A DNA stretch of 64,000 nt from Allodiplogaster sudhausi. Taxonomy: Eukaryota > Nematoda > Chromadorea > Rhabditida > Diplogasteridae. Positions 46,601-60,383 of this stretch are shown in pieces (position 1 is the first letter of the stretch; each line of letters opens with the position of its first letter). The notes under the pieces are model-generated. The model did no database searches, was not told where the DNA came from, and was given only the letters and a program-made list of their open reading frames with translations. The stretch covers positions 3,530,001-3,594,000 of the forward strand of contig CALZFC010000009.1 of NCBI GenBank assembly GCA_945643635.1, in the 5' to 3' direction. Both the position numbers and the translations under genes were made by a program.

Positions 46601-49371
46601 TTTGGCTACTAGCGAGAGCCAACTGATCGGTTCCTCTTCTTCGAAAAAATTGTCGCTCTCGCTGTCTGGACTCTCTCTCTCTCGTATTGCCTTCTCTCCA
46701 AGAACACGAGACAAGCGGTTATGTGTTCCTAGTCGTTCAGTCAATGCTTTTTATGATGTTCTCTCTCATGTGCTGCCCTCTCCTCTCGCTGTCTCGCATC
46801 TACGTAATCCGCTCTCGTTCTTATTGCGAACACTGCAACTGCCAGCCGGGCTCTTGGTCGCTTTTTCAATATTCCCATATAACAATTTCCGACACTATCC
46901 TGAACATAGTACATACATGTGCATGCTTACATTTTCGCTCTAATCATTTAAGCAATTTAGTGTCTCAATCAACTCTTTTTTTTACAGCAAATTAATCTTT
47001 CCCTTAGAACTTCTGCTTCCACTCGTCCAACAGTACTGGATGATATGGAAGCCGTGTTCATCATATGAGAATATCTTTGCAACACGGAAGAGATTCTATT
47101 TCTTGAAAATATGCGTGAGGAAACCTCGAGAGAACGGCGAACACTCTTCAGATAAGAACGAGAGAGTGCGCGAAAGAGGGGCAGATAGAGGGAGAGAGAG
47201 AGAGAGAGAGAGAAAGAGACGAAGTGTGACGCAGACAGAGAGAGAGAGAGATCGCGAGAAAGAGCGAGAGAGAGATGCCGCACAATCCTGAATCAACCGC
47301 AAACAGAGAGGAAGGCGCTTGTTGAGTGCGGAAACGACGCGATGTGAGGAATTACTTGAAAAGAGAGAAAAAGAAGAAGAGAAATGAGAGAGAAGAGTGG
47401 GAGAGAGAAGAAAAAGCGATCATGGCATGGAGAGAAGTCCTTCTTAATCTCCCTGCTGGTATAAAGTTGTCTCTTCATAATGCTCTCCTCTCTCGTTCAT
47501 TCATTCTCTCTCCTCTATCTCTTCTCTCTCTCTCTCCCTCTCTCTCTTGTTCCCTCTCTCTCTCCGTTTCCCTTTTCCTCTCACTTACTTTTGCTTCACC
47601 ATTCGCAACAACAGAGCACACGCGAACAACGTGTGTGTGTGCACACGTGAGAGAGGAAAAACATCAACCTGCTAGGCGACGAGAGAGCGAGAGAATGACA
47701 TAGAGAGAGAGAGAGAGCGGTAGGAGGAGAGAGAGAGAGAATAGTCGACAGGGAGCGCGCGGGTGGCAGGGAAGAAGACTGAAGGTGCTGCTGGTCTGGT
47801 CTGGATGCTGTGGGCTGGGCTGGTTGTGGCTGCTTGGCCAAACTCTGCCAAACAGCATCTGCCAGAATGTCGCATGTGCCAAGTTGCAACAATTTCCACT
47901 CTCTCAACAGGCCGGGCCGGGCCCTTCTCACTCGCCCGTGCTGTCGCTTCCTTTCTTTCTACTCCCGTGCAATTCAGCTCACGATCCATTAACCTTGTGG
48001 CTCTCACTTCTCAGGAGATCTCTACTTGAATTATTTGAGATACACTCCTTTACTTTCCACAGCCCGCAACGCCTTTAATCTCTGGACACTTCTTACTTTT
48101 TATAGCTTTCGAAGCAATATCATGTTGCCGTTGCGGCAAATCTTCTTTAGTAAGGATTTGAGCAATCCTCCATAAAAACCACACGCTAATTTTTGTAATT
48201 TGGATACTCTTTTAATCTCCACTTTTGATCCTGACCTTGGCATCTTCCAGTTGGTCTCCTCCTCTTTTCATTTCCCGTTTTAGCCTTGAGGGTGGGGGGG
48301 GGTATCTTGATATCCAACTTATTCTCTCTTGCACTAGAGCTGAATACTGTAGCCATCTCCCTTTCTCCTTCTGGCCCTTTCGAGAGAGCGAGAGAGATAG
48401 AGAGAGAAAGAGAGGGAGAGAGAAAATGTATGCGCGGCTATAAGAGAGAGAGAATATGTATACGCGGTCATAAGAGGAGAGAGGGAATATATGCGGTCAT
48501 ATCAGCTTGAAATATAACGTCCAAAGGAGCAGATACAGCACCTGCCTGGAATGGTGGGAGTTGTTTCTTTCTATCTGAGTGAGAGATGCCGTGAGGGAGA
48601 CATGCAGTGTGCCGCATAGAAACAGAGAGAGAGAGGGAGAGAGCGCGCGAGAGAGCGAGAGAGAGAGAGAGGGAAGAGAGAGGGGGGAGAGAGAGAGGGA
48701 GAGAGAGAGGGAGAGAGACATAGAGTCCGTGTAGACTAGATGGAATGGGACACGGAGAGCACATTCATAAGCAGATCCACTCTGTTTCCTATGACAATCC
48801 GTTTTTTCTTATATGAAATAAAGTACGTGATACATGGATTCAATGGACTGCTTTTTTTTCTTTGTCGTGCAAAGAATACGTTGTTTGTTTGCAACTAACA
48901 CAATAGTTAAGGTTTGCAGCAAAGGGCTCAGGAAAGCAATTTCTATTTCCTGTATGAGGTGAAGATGATCTGTCTCTCCATTGCAAAAACGCAATGACGG
49001 ATGTTTGTCAGGTCCTTCCTTCACCTTTTCCCTCCGTCTGCATCTCTCTCTCCCTCTCTCTCATTCCCTCTCTTACTCTCTCTCTCTCCCTCTTTCTCTC
49101 TCTATCTCTCTCTCTCTTTCACTCTCTCTCACTCTCTCTCCACCTCCGCCTGTCCGAGAGGTAGCTCCTGGGGGTTGCTGTCCGTGCGGGACAAGAGCTG
49201 GCATGATCCATCGTGCCAAAAGCCGTCCCCTCCTTGCTCCCTCCTCACGGATTGTTGTAACAATAGCCACTGCGGATCAGTTAGAGAAGAGTAAGTGTGT
49301 GAGGAAGGACTTCGACCGCTCCACTTTTTTATGTGTCATTCCCGCCTCTCCCTCTTATTCCTTGTAACTCG

Positions 49372-49413
<42 letters not shown>

Positions 49414-51230
49414 CTCTCTCTCTCGCTCTGTCTTCCTTCCCACTAATCTCTGTCTCTCACCATCCGATCACTCATCTCTCCACCCTCGCCCTCTCCCCCT
49501 CTCTGTACTTCTCTCTCCTGTCCTCGGTCTGCTCTCCTCACGGTGGAGGCTGTCCTGGCCATGGACTCTTCCGTCGAATTCTGGTTTGCAGCCGACAAGC
49601 CGTTTCTCCTCCAACCTCAGCCGCCTCTGCTGCCGGCTCCTCTAGCCGTGTGGCGCATGAAGCCACCGTAAAACAGAGAGTGGCAGAGAGAGAGGGAGAC
49701 AGAGATAGAGAGAGATGGAAGGAGAAAAAGAGGAAGAGAGAGAAAGAAGGAGAGAGATGGAGGGATGGTGGGAAGAGATGCAGGACGAAGACTAGAGTGC
49801 TCTGCTTCAACTGTCTCTATCCTCTTTATCCTTCTGCCAGTCGTTTCCCTGTGTACGAAACGTAGTGACTGGATGGTGAGGAAGGAGTGCCAGCTTCGTC
49901 ATGCGCAGTTCTCTCTCTCTCTCCTATCTCTTCCTATACCTGCCACTCGTCGCTCTCGTACTGTTTCGCCTGAAACTGTTGGCAGGGCTGGCTGCAGTGA
50001 GTGGAGCGAGTGGCCCGAGTGGTGTTTGTGCGGGGCGCCATCTTTCTGCCTGCTTCATAACACGCCGCTGGTGTTTGCGATGTCATACCGAGTATGGAAG
50101 ATGATGTTGTCCATGGCTATCTTCCCCCTCTCTCTCTCTCTGCTTCCTCCTTCCCACTTCTATATTCAGACGCTCATCAACTAGTCTCTGCCCTCCTCCC
50201 TCTTGGCATACTCACGTCAACTTTTTTTTCCAGCTGTTCATTTTTCCGCATAACATGCCATCAGCTATGCCGGCAGTCTACTGCAAAAGAACTGTCCATA
50301 AAGTGGAAGAGTGCTTGTCTGAAGGGAGAAATAGTGAATGGCAACATCCTACCGTATGCTCTCGTCTGATTGGCAATGTTTTCCTTACAATGTAAACTAT
50401 TTGTTGTCTCATTCCATTCTACAATTGGTTGTCTCGTATGTGTGTTGTCTAATCAAATGAACGTGTTGGCAAGGAAGCGACATGGGCGGAAGCTGAAAAA
50501 GAGGGCGGACAAAAGCAGCCAGGAAACATCGCCTCGGGAACGCGCCCGGGGCGGTCGTCGTTCCTCTCTCTCTCTCTCTCTCTCTTCCGTCTCACTCCTT
50601 CTTTCCTCTTTCTTTCTCTCTTATTATCTCTCCCATTTTTCTCTCCCACCACCTACCTTCCGCTTCGTTCTGAATGTCTCGTTTCCTCATTCTGTTCTCG
50701 TAAAGGCCAGAAGCCAGTGCATTCTTCGTGTGTGTAAGCTCTCTTTCTCTCAACCCTCAGGCATTCGTCCGGAAAGAGTGCCCGAGGGTGTTCCTCTCCA
50801 TTCGAGGGAACAGCTACTCCTGCCCCCCCCCATTCCTCCATCGGTCACTGACAGCCTCAAAAGAATATTCATCTACTATTCCTTGCCATAAAATGCGAAC
50901 GAGTGCAACATACTCTCTTTTTCTCTGCTTCTCTCTCGCTCTCACAAACTCTCGACTATCGTAACTAAGCAGGAAGAATGCTCTGGAAAGACGGCTCTTC
51001 CCCTCTACTCCAGAGAGTCTCAGCAAGCCATTCTTCTCTGTCTTCTTGTTATGTTGCGTTCTTTGGATATGGCATCTCTCGCTGGTTGCAATTTCCTTGT
51101 CTTCTTCTAGAAAGAGAAGAGTCGATGAACGGGCATGTCACAGAGTACGAGGCAGAGCACGAGATTCGCTCCATTTCCGTACATCCATCGTTGTCGTTTC
51201 GACGAAGATGGAGGGAGAGAAATGGGCTGG

Positions 51231-51231
51231 C

Positions 51232-51275
<44 letters not shown>

Positions 51276-51326
51276 CTCTCTGTCTCTCTCTTTCTCTCTC
51301 TTCATCTCTCTCTCAGTCTCTCTCTC

Positions 51327-51374
<48 letters not shown>
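51231..51374. repeat. Long (CT)n microsatellite
   Basis: About 140 nt of CT repeats with TTT and GT/CA interruptions on the plus strand, among the longest tracts in the window. Confidence 0.95.
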
Positions 51375-52297
51375 AAGATCTCTATTCTCCCCAGCCATTT
51401 GCTGCTAGGCAGCGTTCCGCACTCTCGCCATTTTTCTAGGCTGTCTTTGCTATTCTTCAGCCCTCCTGTCCTCATCAGCTGTATGATGCTCTTCCTTCTG
51501 TTCCACCCGAGAGTGGTGCACAAAGACACTGCAACACACACTGCTACACTTGGTGTGTGGCCCCGCCCCGTTCTGCCTGGTGGTACGCCGTCCATCTATC
51601 TCCCTCCTCTCTGTTGTGTCTGCGCACTCCATCTCTGACTCACTCTCTCGCCATCTCCCTCTCTCTCTTTCTCTCTCTTGGACGGCCTCTCAGTGTGCGC
51701 GTGGCCTTCGCGGCAATTTTGTTGTCCGTCACATGCCCTGAGGGTGAGCGAACATCGTAGAAGAAGGAAGGCAGTCTGGCGAGAGCGGTTGGTCGTGAGC
51801 GGCCCAGCGGAAGAGAGGAGAGAAAGAGAGAAAGAGAGAGGGAGAAGGAAGAAGAGACACAGAGAAAGTGGGAGATAGCGGGTAAATTAGAGACGAAAGC
51901 ATGCCAGAGAAGAAAAGGATGCAAAGAGAAAATGGAGCGGACGCTCTCTCTTCTCTCTCCATCTCCCTCTCTCGTTTTTCTCCTCTCGAGAGGGCAAGCC
52001 AGAGGCGTTCTGGCCAGCCGCTTCGGCCTGTGGGACGCCCCTTTTTCCCAACGTACTCCCGCTTCAGCCGCCCTTCCGTAGTTTCGTGTCATTGAAAGCG
52101 GTCGCTTTCTCGTGTTCTCTCTCTCTCTCTCTCTTCCTGCTTGTCTCTCTCTCAGTCTCTTCTCTCTCCACATTCCTTCTCGTAGCTGCGAACAGCAGTA
52201 ACCAGCCGGTCACGTCTCTGTTGACACGATCTTCGTCCTCATTCCGCCGAGACTCGCGACTATCTTGTCTCTCTCCCTCTCGTACTCTATCTCTCTC

Positions 52298-52328
<31 letters not shown>

Positions 52329-52463
52329 GTCGGTGATGCAACAGTCTCATTCTCTTGTGATCTGTCTCTCTTGGCATAGTGCCAGGCAGAAGAAAGAGAA
52401 GAAGCACATCCTCGACTACTTCGTTTGCGCTTTTCATGTCGACGTGAGTTGCTAAGAGTGATG

Positions 52464-52494
<31 letters not shown>

Positions 52495-53054
52495 TCTCTC
52501 TTTCTCTCTCTCTCGCTCTCATCCCTCCTCTCTGGCACTGTTCCTCTTACATTCCCGATCAACCTGAGTCGTCTAGCTGAGACTGAACGCCCTCTCATTG
52601 GCTGCTGGGACGATTGCATTCTCACTTACGGTTGAGGGTGTCAGTAGTGGTCAGAGTACATCATCGATGGTGTACTTATTCAATTCACTGTCTGCTAAAC
52701 GAAAGCTGTTCCATCCTCTACTTCTCTTCTTCTCTGTCCTCTCTCGTCATCGCTAGCTCTTCATCCGTTCCCTCTCTCTCTCTTTTCGAACTCCATATTT
52801 TTGTTCAGTCGCTCTCCCAATCTATTCATGTTTCCACCGCCTCCACCAATCCCTCTCCGGTCGCTTTTCGTGAGGCGGAATAGCCGTCCCGTTTTTCATC
52901 CGGCTTTTACTGCACATTGCGACACCTCTCCATTGGAAATTCTGTCCGAATTATAATATTGTCTTAATGATGTTTTTGCAACAATGAAGACATAAGATGG
53001 CTACTGTCGCGTAAGTGAGCCCTTGTATATAATATATGCAGAATGTAGGATAGC

Positions 53055-53091
<37 letters not shown>

Positions 53092-53237
53092 ATCTTGACT
53101 ATCATGTTCTCTCTTTCCTTGACTGTTCCGCCTATTCATCGTGTATTTCCGAGGCCTGTCGTGATAAGAGCTGCACGTGACTGATTGCGCGTCTCGTTGT
53201 CCTTTCTCTGCCATTGGCATTCGTCGCCCTCTTCCAG

Positions 53238-54398
53238 CTCCGCCTCAGTTGCCATCCCCGCCTGGTCAGGCAGCCGCTGCGATGTACTCGGGCGCGGCGG
53301 CCGCTGTGGCGGCCTTCCACCAGCAGCAGCAGCGGCTGGCGGCGGCCGAGCAGCAGCACCAGGCACTCGTCGCCCTCCTCCAGCAGCAGCACCAGGCCTC
53401 GCCCTCCATCCAGGACCTCCTCTCAAGGGCTCGCCAGATCAAGTCCTCGCACTCCGCCTTCGTGTACGTACCACCACTCTGGTGTTTCGGACCAACTCGC
53501 ACTTTTCAGACTCTAACATCATCCTATGCACTTTCCACTCTCTGCCACCTCATCATGCGCTCTCTGCGTGTCCTCTCATTCATCCCCTTTTAGCTCCTTT
53601 AATCTCCTTGCAAACGATGACCACTGTATACAAATGCACAATGTGCTTGCAAACTTTCAAAGAAACTTTAATGTTTACAACATTCGACAACTCTCACGAG
53701 ATGTCAACCTTGATGTGTCTCTCTGGACCATTTTCCAAGACTCGCTCTTTTTCCATGTGCTCTTTCTCTCTATATCTGCCTGCCACTCCTTCCTCGTTCT
53801 CTCTTTCTTTCTGTCTCTCTCTCTCCCTCTTTCTCTCTCTCTCTCCTTGTTGTCCTCTCCGGACACATGTGCTGTCTCGTTCTGGCCGTCTGAGTGGCGC
53901 TGTGCTTGGTTGGCTACCAAGCAGCGGCCGCAGCTTCGTTCATAGTGAATGTTTGATGACTACAGCCACATGAGGTGTAGGCAGCTATCGCGAATGAGAA
54001 AAGGAGCAAAATAGAGTAGGGCAGAAAGAGTGAAAGCGAGAGGGAGACAGAGAAAGAGAGAAAGAGATACGGGGAACATTTTCATTCCCTCGCTCACTCT
54101 CTTCCTAGTATAGTGGCCACTTTGGCCCGCTGTTCTTTCAATCTCTTTTATACTACATGATCTCTCACGATCTCCTCGACGTCTTTCACTGTATCACTCG
54201 TTCTTCCTTAATTTCTCTCTGTATCTCTCTTTCTCTCTCTAAGTCCATCTCTCCCTCTCATAGCACGCGCTTGAAAGTGCAGCTGTCCTCTTGCTCCGGG
54301 CACTGTTTCTCTCCATCGGCTGGCTCTCGTCTCTGCTGTTGCGTTCGTCCTTCTCTAACTAACGCCGCTGCACGTTCTTTATGTGGGATAGAGGGAGT

Positions 54399-54440
<42 letters not shown>

Positions 54441-56754
54441 CTGCGATGAGCAAGACAATAAGTAGAGGTGAGATAGGACGATGTCAAGAACACATTGCGA
54501 GTAAAGAGTGGACAATCAAGAGAGAGTGAAGTGGGCGCGAGAAAAAAAAAGAGTTCTTCCCGAATGAACAGACATTCAGCGGCGCTGTTCACTTTCAATC
54601 TCTGCACTAAACTCTCACTTTGCTTTGGCCGACTTCCGTCTCCCATCTCTCTCACTCTTCCACATCAGTCTCTCTCTCTTTCCTCTCTATCTCTGTCTCT
54701 TTTCTCCTTCTCTCTCTCCTCTGGAGAAACTTACTTTTTCATCTTGTCTGCACACACGACGTTCATCCGTTCTTCTTCACCCTTTTTGTTCGTTCCATTA
54801 CACAAAGGAGGAAGAGGAAAAGCCAAAGGATCCCTGGCCGGATCTCTCCCCTCTGGCTACTGAGAATAGGGGCTCGCTGGCCGTTTTTTCTATGATTCAG
54901 TATTTTTTGAACGGGTGGTTATGCCCTTCAAATCGCATGCTCTTGGTTCCAGACAAATAACCTTATTTTGATGCTTGAACTCAATGATGAAGAAGAAAGT
55001 AAAACAAAAGTAGCCATTATGAGGACAGTAGAGAATGAGATGTTCGAAATAGCAGACAAACAGATGTTTCTCTCTTAGTCTTTTCCAGTAGTCCTTGCAA
55101 ATGTTCTCTGAAATAATAGAGTGCAAAATATTTTAATTTTCATTGAAAAAAGCAGGTGTTTCAAAGAATAGAAATGTACGCTGGAAACGATAAGAAGAAA
55201 TTCTTATCAGCTGTTTTAAAAATGCAAATAAAGAGTTCGGCTGGACTTTCAGAGAAGTGGCAGAGATAAAGACGATCGTGTACCAGCTGCTGCTCTCCGG
55301 CGGCGGAGGCCAGGCCAACGCAGCCATTGCTGCCATTCTTGGAGATGCACTTCAGCAGCAGCAGCTTGTCAGCCTCTTCTCTCTTTCTCTGCCAGTCTAT
55401 CTCCTCTCTCTCTATCTCTCTCTCTTTCTCTCTTTCTCTTACTCTCCATCTCTCTCATACTCTCTTGTCTTGCAGCAGCAACTGGCAAGCAATAACAGCG
55501 GCGACTCGTCGTCTTCAACGTCAACGAGTGCAGCAGGGAACCTGCTGAATGGCTCTCGCAAGCGCGTGGCTTCGTTCGGCCTGAGCCAGTCCATGCAGCC
55601 TCCCTCGCCGGCCACTCCGACGCAGACCGAGTGCCCTCTTCCCATTCGCCCTCTCGCTGCCACTTGTCAGTACTCTTCTCCTTCTGAGACTCCTTGCTAT
55701 AAATATGTTGTATGCAGCATGTTCCGTGCCATTTCTCTCTGCAATGCCTTTCGAAAGGGTTGAAAAATGTGTTTACTTGCTTCCTCCATTCCGCTTCGAT
55801 CCTCCTTCATTAAATGTTGCTTGCCTCGTGATGTTCTGCTCTAGTATCAAGTCTCTCTCGTCTTCACTCTCTCTCTCTCACTATCACTCTCTCTCACTCC
55901 CTCACTCTCTCTCCCACTCTCTCTCTCTCTATCTCTCTATCTCGCTCTCTCTCCATCTCGCAGTCTCACCACATCAAAAACATGCGAAATGAACGTTGGC
56001 TTCTGCTTCGCTCCTTGCATTCAGTTTCTCATTTTCTTTCTCCCCATTACTTTCCTTTGTTTAACCTCATTTCCCTCCCACTCTCCTTCTATTGCTTTCT
56101 TTCTCCTTGTACAAGAATATTTCATCTTTCATTGCCAATCTGCGAAAACAGAAATAAGCATGTTTGTTGCGAAATTATCATGTTCCCTTGTTGAAAAGAA
56201 AATGCGCGTGAGCTAAACATTCGAGAGAACAGGGAATAGGATAAATGAGGGTTCCGGGCGAGGGAAGAAAGAGGAAGAGGAGAGGAATGTCGTGAGTTTC
56301 TGCTGTGAAAGCGCAAGATTGAACGGAAAGAAAGAAGTGGAAATTCCCTCGGTGAGGAAGCTTCCTTTCCCTCTTTCTCCTTTATTATTCTCTTCCTTTA
56401 CATGCGCAATTCTGGAAGGGGAGGGGAGCTAGCGTAGGGAACGCGTGAGTAAAACGAGATGCGGGACCCTTCTTCTGCATTTGTTTCTCCTGGTCTTTGT
56501 TCTCTGCCTTCTTATTTACCTCCTCCTATTTTTGCTGTCGACCCTTCTTCCTCATATTCTCTCATCTCTATGCCATCAACAGCAATAATAAGACAGACGA
56601 CGTGCCCCTTTCTCTATCACAAGTAGTTTCTGTGTGGTGGTCATGCATCGGAAATTAGGACCCAGGATGCGAGAAAAGTAGAGAACTAAAGGAGAGGAGT
56701 GAATAGGGAAGGAAATGAACGGAGTTGAGAGAAAGAAGAAACGAGAGAGAGAGA

Positions 56755-56795
<41 letters not shown>

Positions 56796-59700
56796 CGTGA
56801 AAGAATTACGCATGACGTTCATCTCTCATGAGAGAGAGTAGTGCGTCTTTGTGTGTTGTGTGTAGTGAGAGCGGGCCGGAGAGATGGCGCTCCCGGAACG
56901 ACGTTGCTTACTTGACAGCGAGAGGGGGGACGAGAGCCAATGTTCGTTGCTCTTTCCTCTCTTCTCTCTCTCTCTCTTTCTCTCTCTCTCTCACTCTCTC
57001 ACCATCTCTCGCTCGTTTCATTTCGCCTTCTCTCATGTTTCTCTTTACTTCCTCTCTTCCGTTTTTGTCAGGCCGCTTTCATTTTCTTCCTCAGGAATAC
57101 ATGACCAAGCAGCATGAGCTTGAGCTGAATGTTGCATGTCTCATGTCTGCGACAGGGTCATTTCTCACAAAGGAGAGGGTGTACACAACTCGAGAAGGGG
57201 GGAGGCCGAGAGCAGGCAATCTCTGTAGCAGAAGAGAAGGGGAGAAAGAGCAACAACTCGGCCGAACAGACACACGCCATATCCACATGGGCGAACACTC
57301 GCTGTCTGTGCATATTGAAACGAGAGAGGGGAAAAGGGTTAAGCGTGGAGGCAGCAGAAAAACGAGGGGACTAGAAAGAATTTTAGCAGACGCATGGGAG
57401 GGATCTAAATGTCAAAGTGTTCCGTGATTGCAGGTCAGCTAGCGTCGCCATTCTTGGGCGCTGCCCAGTGGACGCAGAACTGGCCGCTGATCGCGCAGGC
57501 CCTCCGGACGAGCCCGGCTCTCGCGGCTCACGTCGCCGCCGTCGTCTCGCAGGCAGACATGGCGTCGGCGGCCGCGGCAGCAGCCGCCGCCGCCTCCGCC
57601 ACCGACAACAAGCAGTGGAGCAGTCCGAGCAGCGTCGAGAGCAACGCGCACAAGACTGACTCAACCACCACGGGTACGCGGCTCTCGCTTGCTTCGAACT
57701 TGGAATGCAGTCTTCTATTGATGCCACCCACTCACACACTTTGGAACACCATCAGACACCAAAACATGTGACTGACATTTTCAATTGTATCCACCGCGTA
57801 TGTCAGGAGGGACTACGCGATGCTCTATTAGATGACGTTCTCTGTTATCCTTTAGGGGAGGGGGGCGAATGACGCTTCCAAGAGAGCGTCATCCATGTGA
57901 AACGGGGCACGTGGAGAGAAGCTCTTGTTATTGTCGAGAAGGCGAATGTGGTGAGAGGGGCAAAAGTGGCGAGAGATAATGAAGGAGGGAGTAGACAAGT
58001 AGGGGGTCTCTTGTTCAAGCAGCGCGGGAGATAACGAGACGTTCGTTTATTCTCGTAAAGTGGCTTTTGCTCGCAAACCGTGAAAGGGGACATGGAATGC
58101 ATTCTTCTATTGATGTCACCTTCTGCGAGGAATGACTTGCAAGAAGAGCATGTGTCTCTCGAGAGAGAACAAACAAGTCTGAGCTGCAGGCGACGAATGC
58201 CTCATTCCCGTCTGCGACGTCATTCTTGGCTGGCTGTAATTGGTGAAGTCGTCATTCGTGCACAGATATAGCCAGCCGACTGAATCAAGCCATAGTTTAC
58301 CCCTTTCTTGCCAAGTTGGGCCAATCTCTTCTTCTTCGACTTTCATCTTCTGTTGACTAAAAAGGAAAAGAGAGAAGTCCTATTCCATTGCCGTCTGTCT
58401 TCTTCTTTCTTCCTCTCTTTGCCCACCCAAGGCACTCGTGATCACTGGCTGCGCTAGCTCAGTCAGCCGCAGTTCGTCCCGGAGGGCATCTCTCTGTGCT
58501 TGTCTGCGGGTCACGAGGTTGCTAGAGAGTGCTGTAGAAGGAGAGTGATGGTGAGAATGAGAGAGAGGGAGAAAGAGAGAAAGCTGAGAAGAGAAAGGCA
58601 GAGAAGGGGGAAGCAGACTGGACTGCCGTCACTCCGCCTCTCGTCTACTTCCCAGTTTCTTCTCCGAACGGGCGAAAGAACGCAGTTCGCCCTCTCTGTC
58701 ACTCGATGCAATTCCGGGTAGGGGAAGGGAGGCAGAAAGAAACGGCTGTCTCGTTCCTTCTCTCTCCCTCTCTCTCACGTGGCAAGTCGAGGGGACACTG
58801 CGCAAAAAAGGACGTCAAGTTCAGACGACTTTTTCTTCTGTCTCCCTCTGTTTCTCGCTTTTCTCTCTCTCTATTTCTTTTTCTCTCTCTCTTTCTCTCT
58901 CCCTCTTCTCCCTCTGTTTTTCGCTGCGTGGGCTACAGAGGAGCGAATGGCATGCCGCCGACTTCCTGCACTTACTTGCACAACAAGACTGAGGCTGGCG
59001 CTTGCGCGAGTTGCTTTGGGCTCTGCTAGCCACCCACGTAATGCTAGAGAAGAGAGAGAAAGAGAAGAGAGAAAGAGAGATTGAGAGAGAGAGAGCACGA
59101 GACTGCTCACGGTTAGGCCGTGCGAGAGAGGAGGGTTGTTGTTGTTCACTTTGGCTGTGGGGATGAACGGCTGACTGGCCTCCAGACGAGATGTCCCAAA
59201 CAACCAGAGAACATAGCCATGAAGCCTTTTTTCTCTGCAGCGATCTAATAATAAAAGTCATGTGAAATGTCCCTCTTTCCACTCACTGTCTGTCTCTCAA
59301 TCTGTCGCACACTCTCTCTCATGTTATCCAGAGTGTTCCTGCCCGTGGTTTCTCCTAGTGCCGAACGTGTTTACATGCAAACACCCGGGAGAAGGATGCG
59401 TGTTCCTCTCTGACTGGCGGGGTACGGTAGGCGTCTGGGAGAGGGAAATTTGAGAAGAAAAAGCGAGGGACGAGAAGGGGAAGCAACTTTCTCTGCCAGG
59501 GGTCAGAGTTGTGCTGACGGTGTGTCCTTCCCGAGTCCATCCATGTGGACCGATTAGACGCCACAGAGCTCCAACTGATAGCCGTTCCTGGACGGTCTGA
59601 TAAAGTCCTTTCTCGTGGCAGCTTTGACTCCCCACGAACTGCGTGAAATGTGGCAGTAATAAATGCCTCGTTACTGCCACTTTATGACTCCCAATGCACA

Positions 59701-60341
59701 AAATGACCTGTCGAAGATATCAAATCCAGAAATAAACCAGTCCTCATCCGCATGTGATCTTTGATCTCTATGTATAATGAATTTATTTGCCTTTGAAAAA
59801 AGGAAGCGTGCCAATGGAAAGGAACTCCACAATGTTGTGGGCATTCTGGAAGGAAGACAATGAAGATGGAACTGCCAGAGAATGCACACTGACAGCCTCT
59901 TCGCTTTTCTATTTCTTGTTCACTTTTCTCCGATCGGAATTTCCGCCAGACAATTGGCGTGTTGGGTGTCGAAAAGATAGCCCTTGGGTGAGTGCATTGA
60001 CAGGAGAGAGAGAGAAGAGAGAGAGTGAGAGAGAACGAGAATGAATGAGAAAGAGAAACGTTGGAGGAAGCAGAGTCAGCGAGCCGTTCGGATTCCTTCA
60101 TCTGCACTTTTACATCATCCATTTCTCCTTTGAACACTTTGGGCCTCGGGACTCGGAAGATATAAATGGCAGCGAGTCTCAGCAATTCGAGCGAGAGAAT
60201 CTTGTCACTGACTTCCTCATAGATTTGTTTATGCAAGTGAAGGAGGAAGGGAACAGCGAACGCCAAGTAAGAACAGGGCGGATAGAAAGTGCACTATTGC
60301 AATTGCTCGCGCACGTTAGCAAAGACGAACAGTGATTGGGG

Positions 60342-60383
<42 letters not shown>

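Larger units (their letters stand above)
39100..53237. other. Large CT/GA-rich intron or intergenic region
   Basis: No exon is supported in 14 kb. The region carries dense CT and GA tracts, among them 41318-41355, 41740-41834, 42317-42426, 42575-42652, 44700-44800, 47160-47275, 48380-48480, 48625-48720, 49371-49430, 51231-51374 and 52465-52520. If the 38-39 kb exons belong to the gene at 53 kb, this is its giant first intron; otherwise it is intergenic. Confidence 0.5.

Noticed and set aside
57092..57165. Possible extra exon with CCTCAG acceptor (EYMTKQHELEL)
   Set aside because: In the phase required by the flanking exons of the BEN-like gene it runs into a stop codon.
58440..58500. tRNA-like stretch with an A-box resemblance (GCTAGCTCAGTC)
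   Set aside because: No cloverleaf with acceptor and anticodon stems could be folded around it.
59682..60335. Overlapping open frames on both strands with moderately protein-like stretches
   Set aside because: They lie in an intron of the BEN-like gene, have no splice partners with matching phase, and show no family motif.
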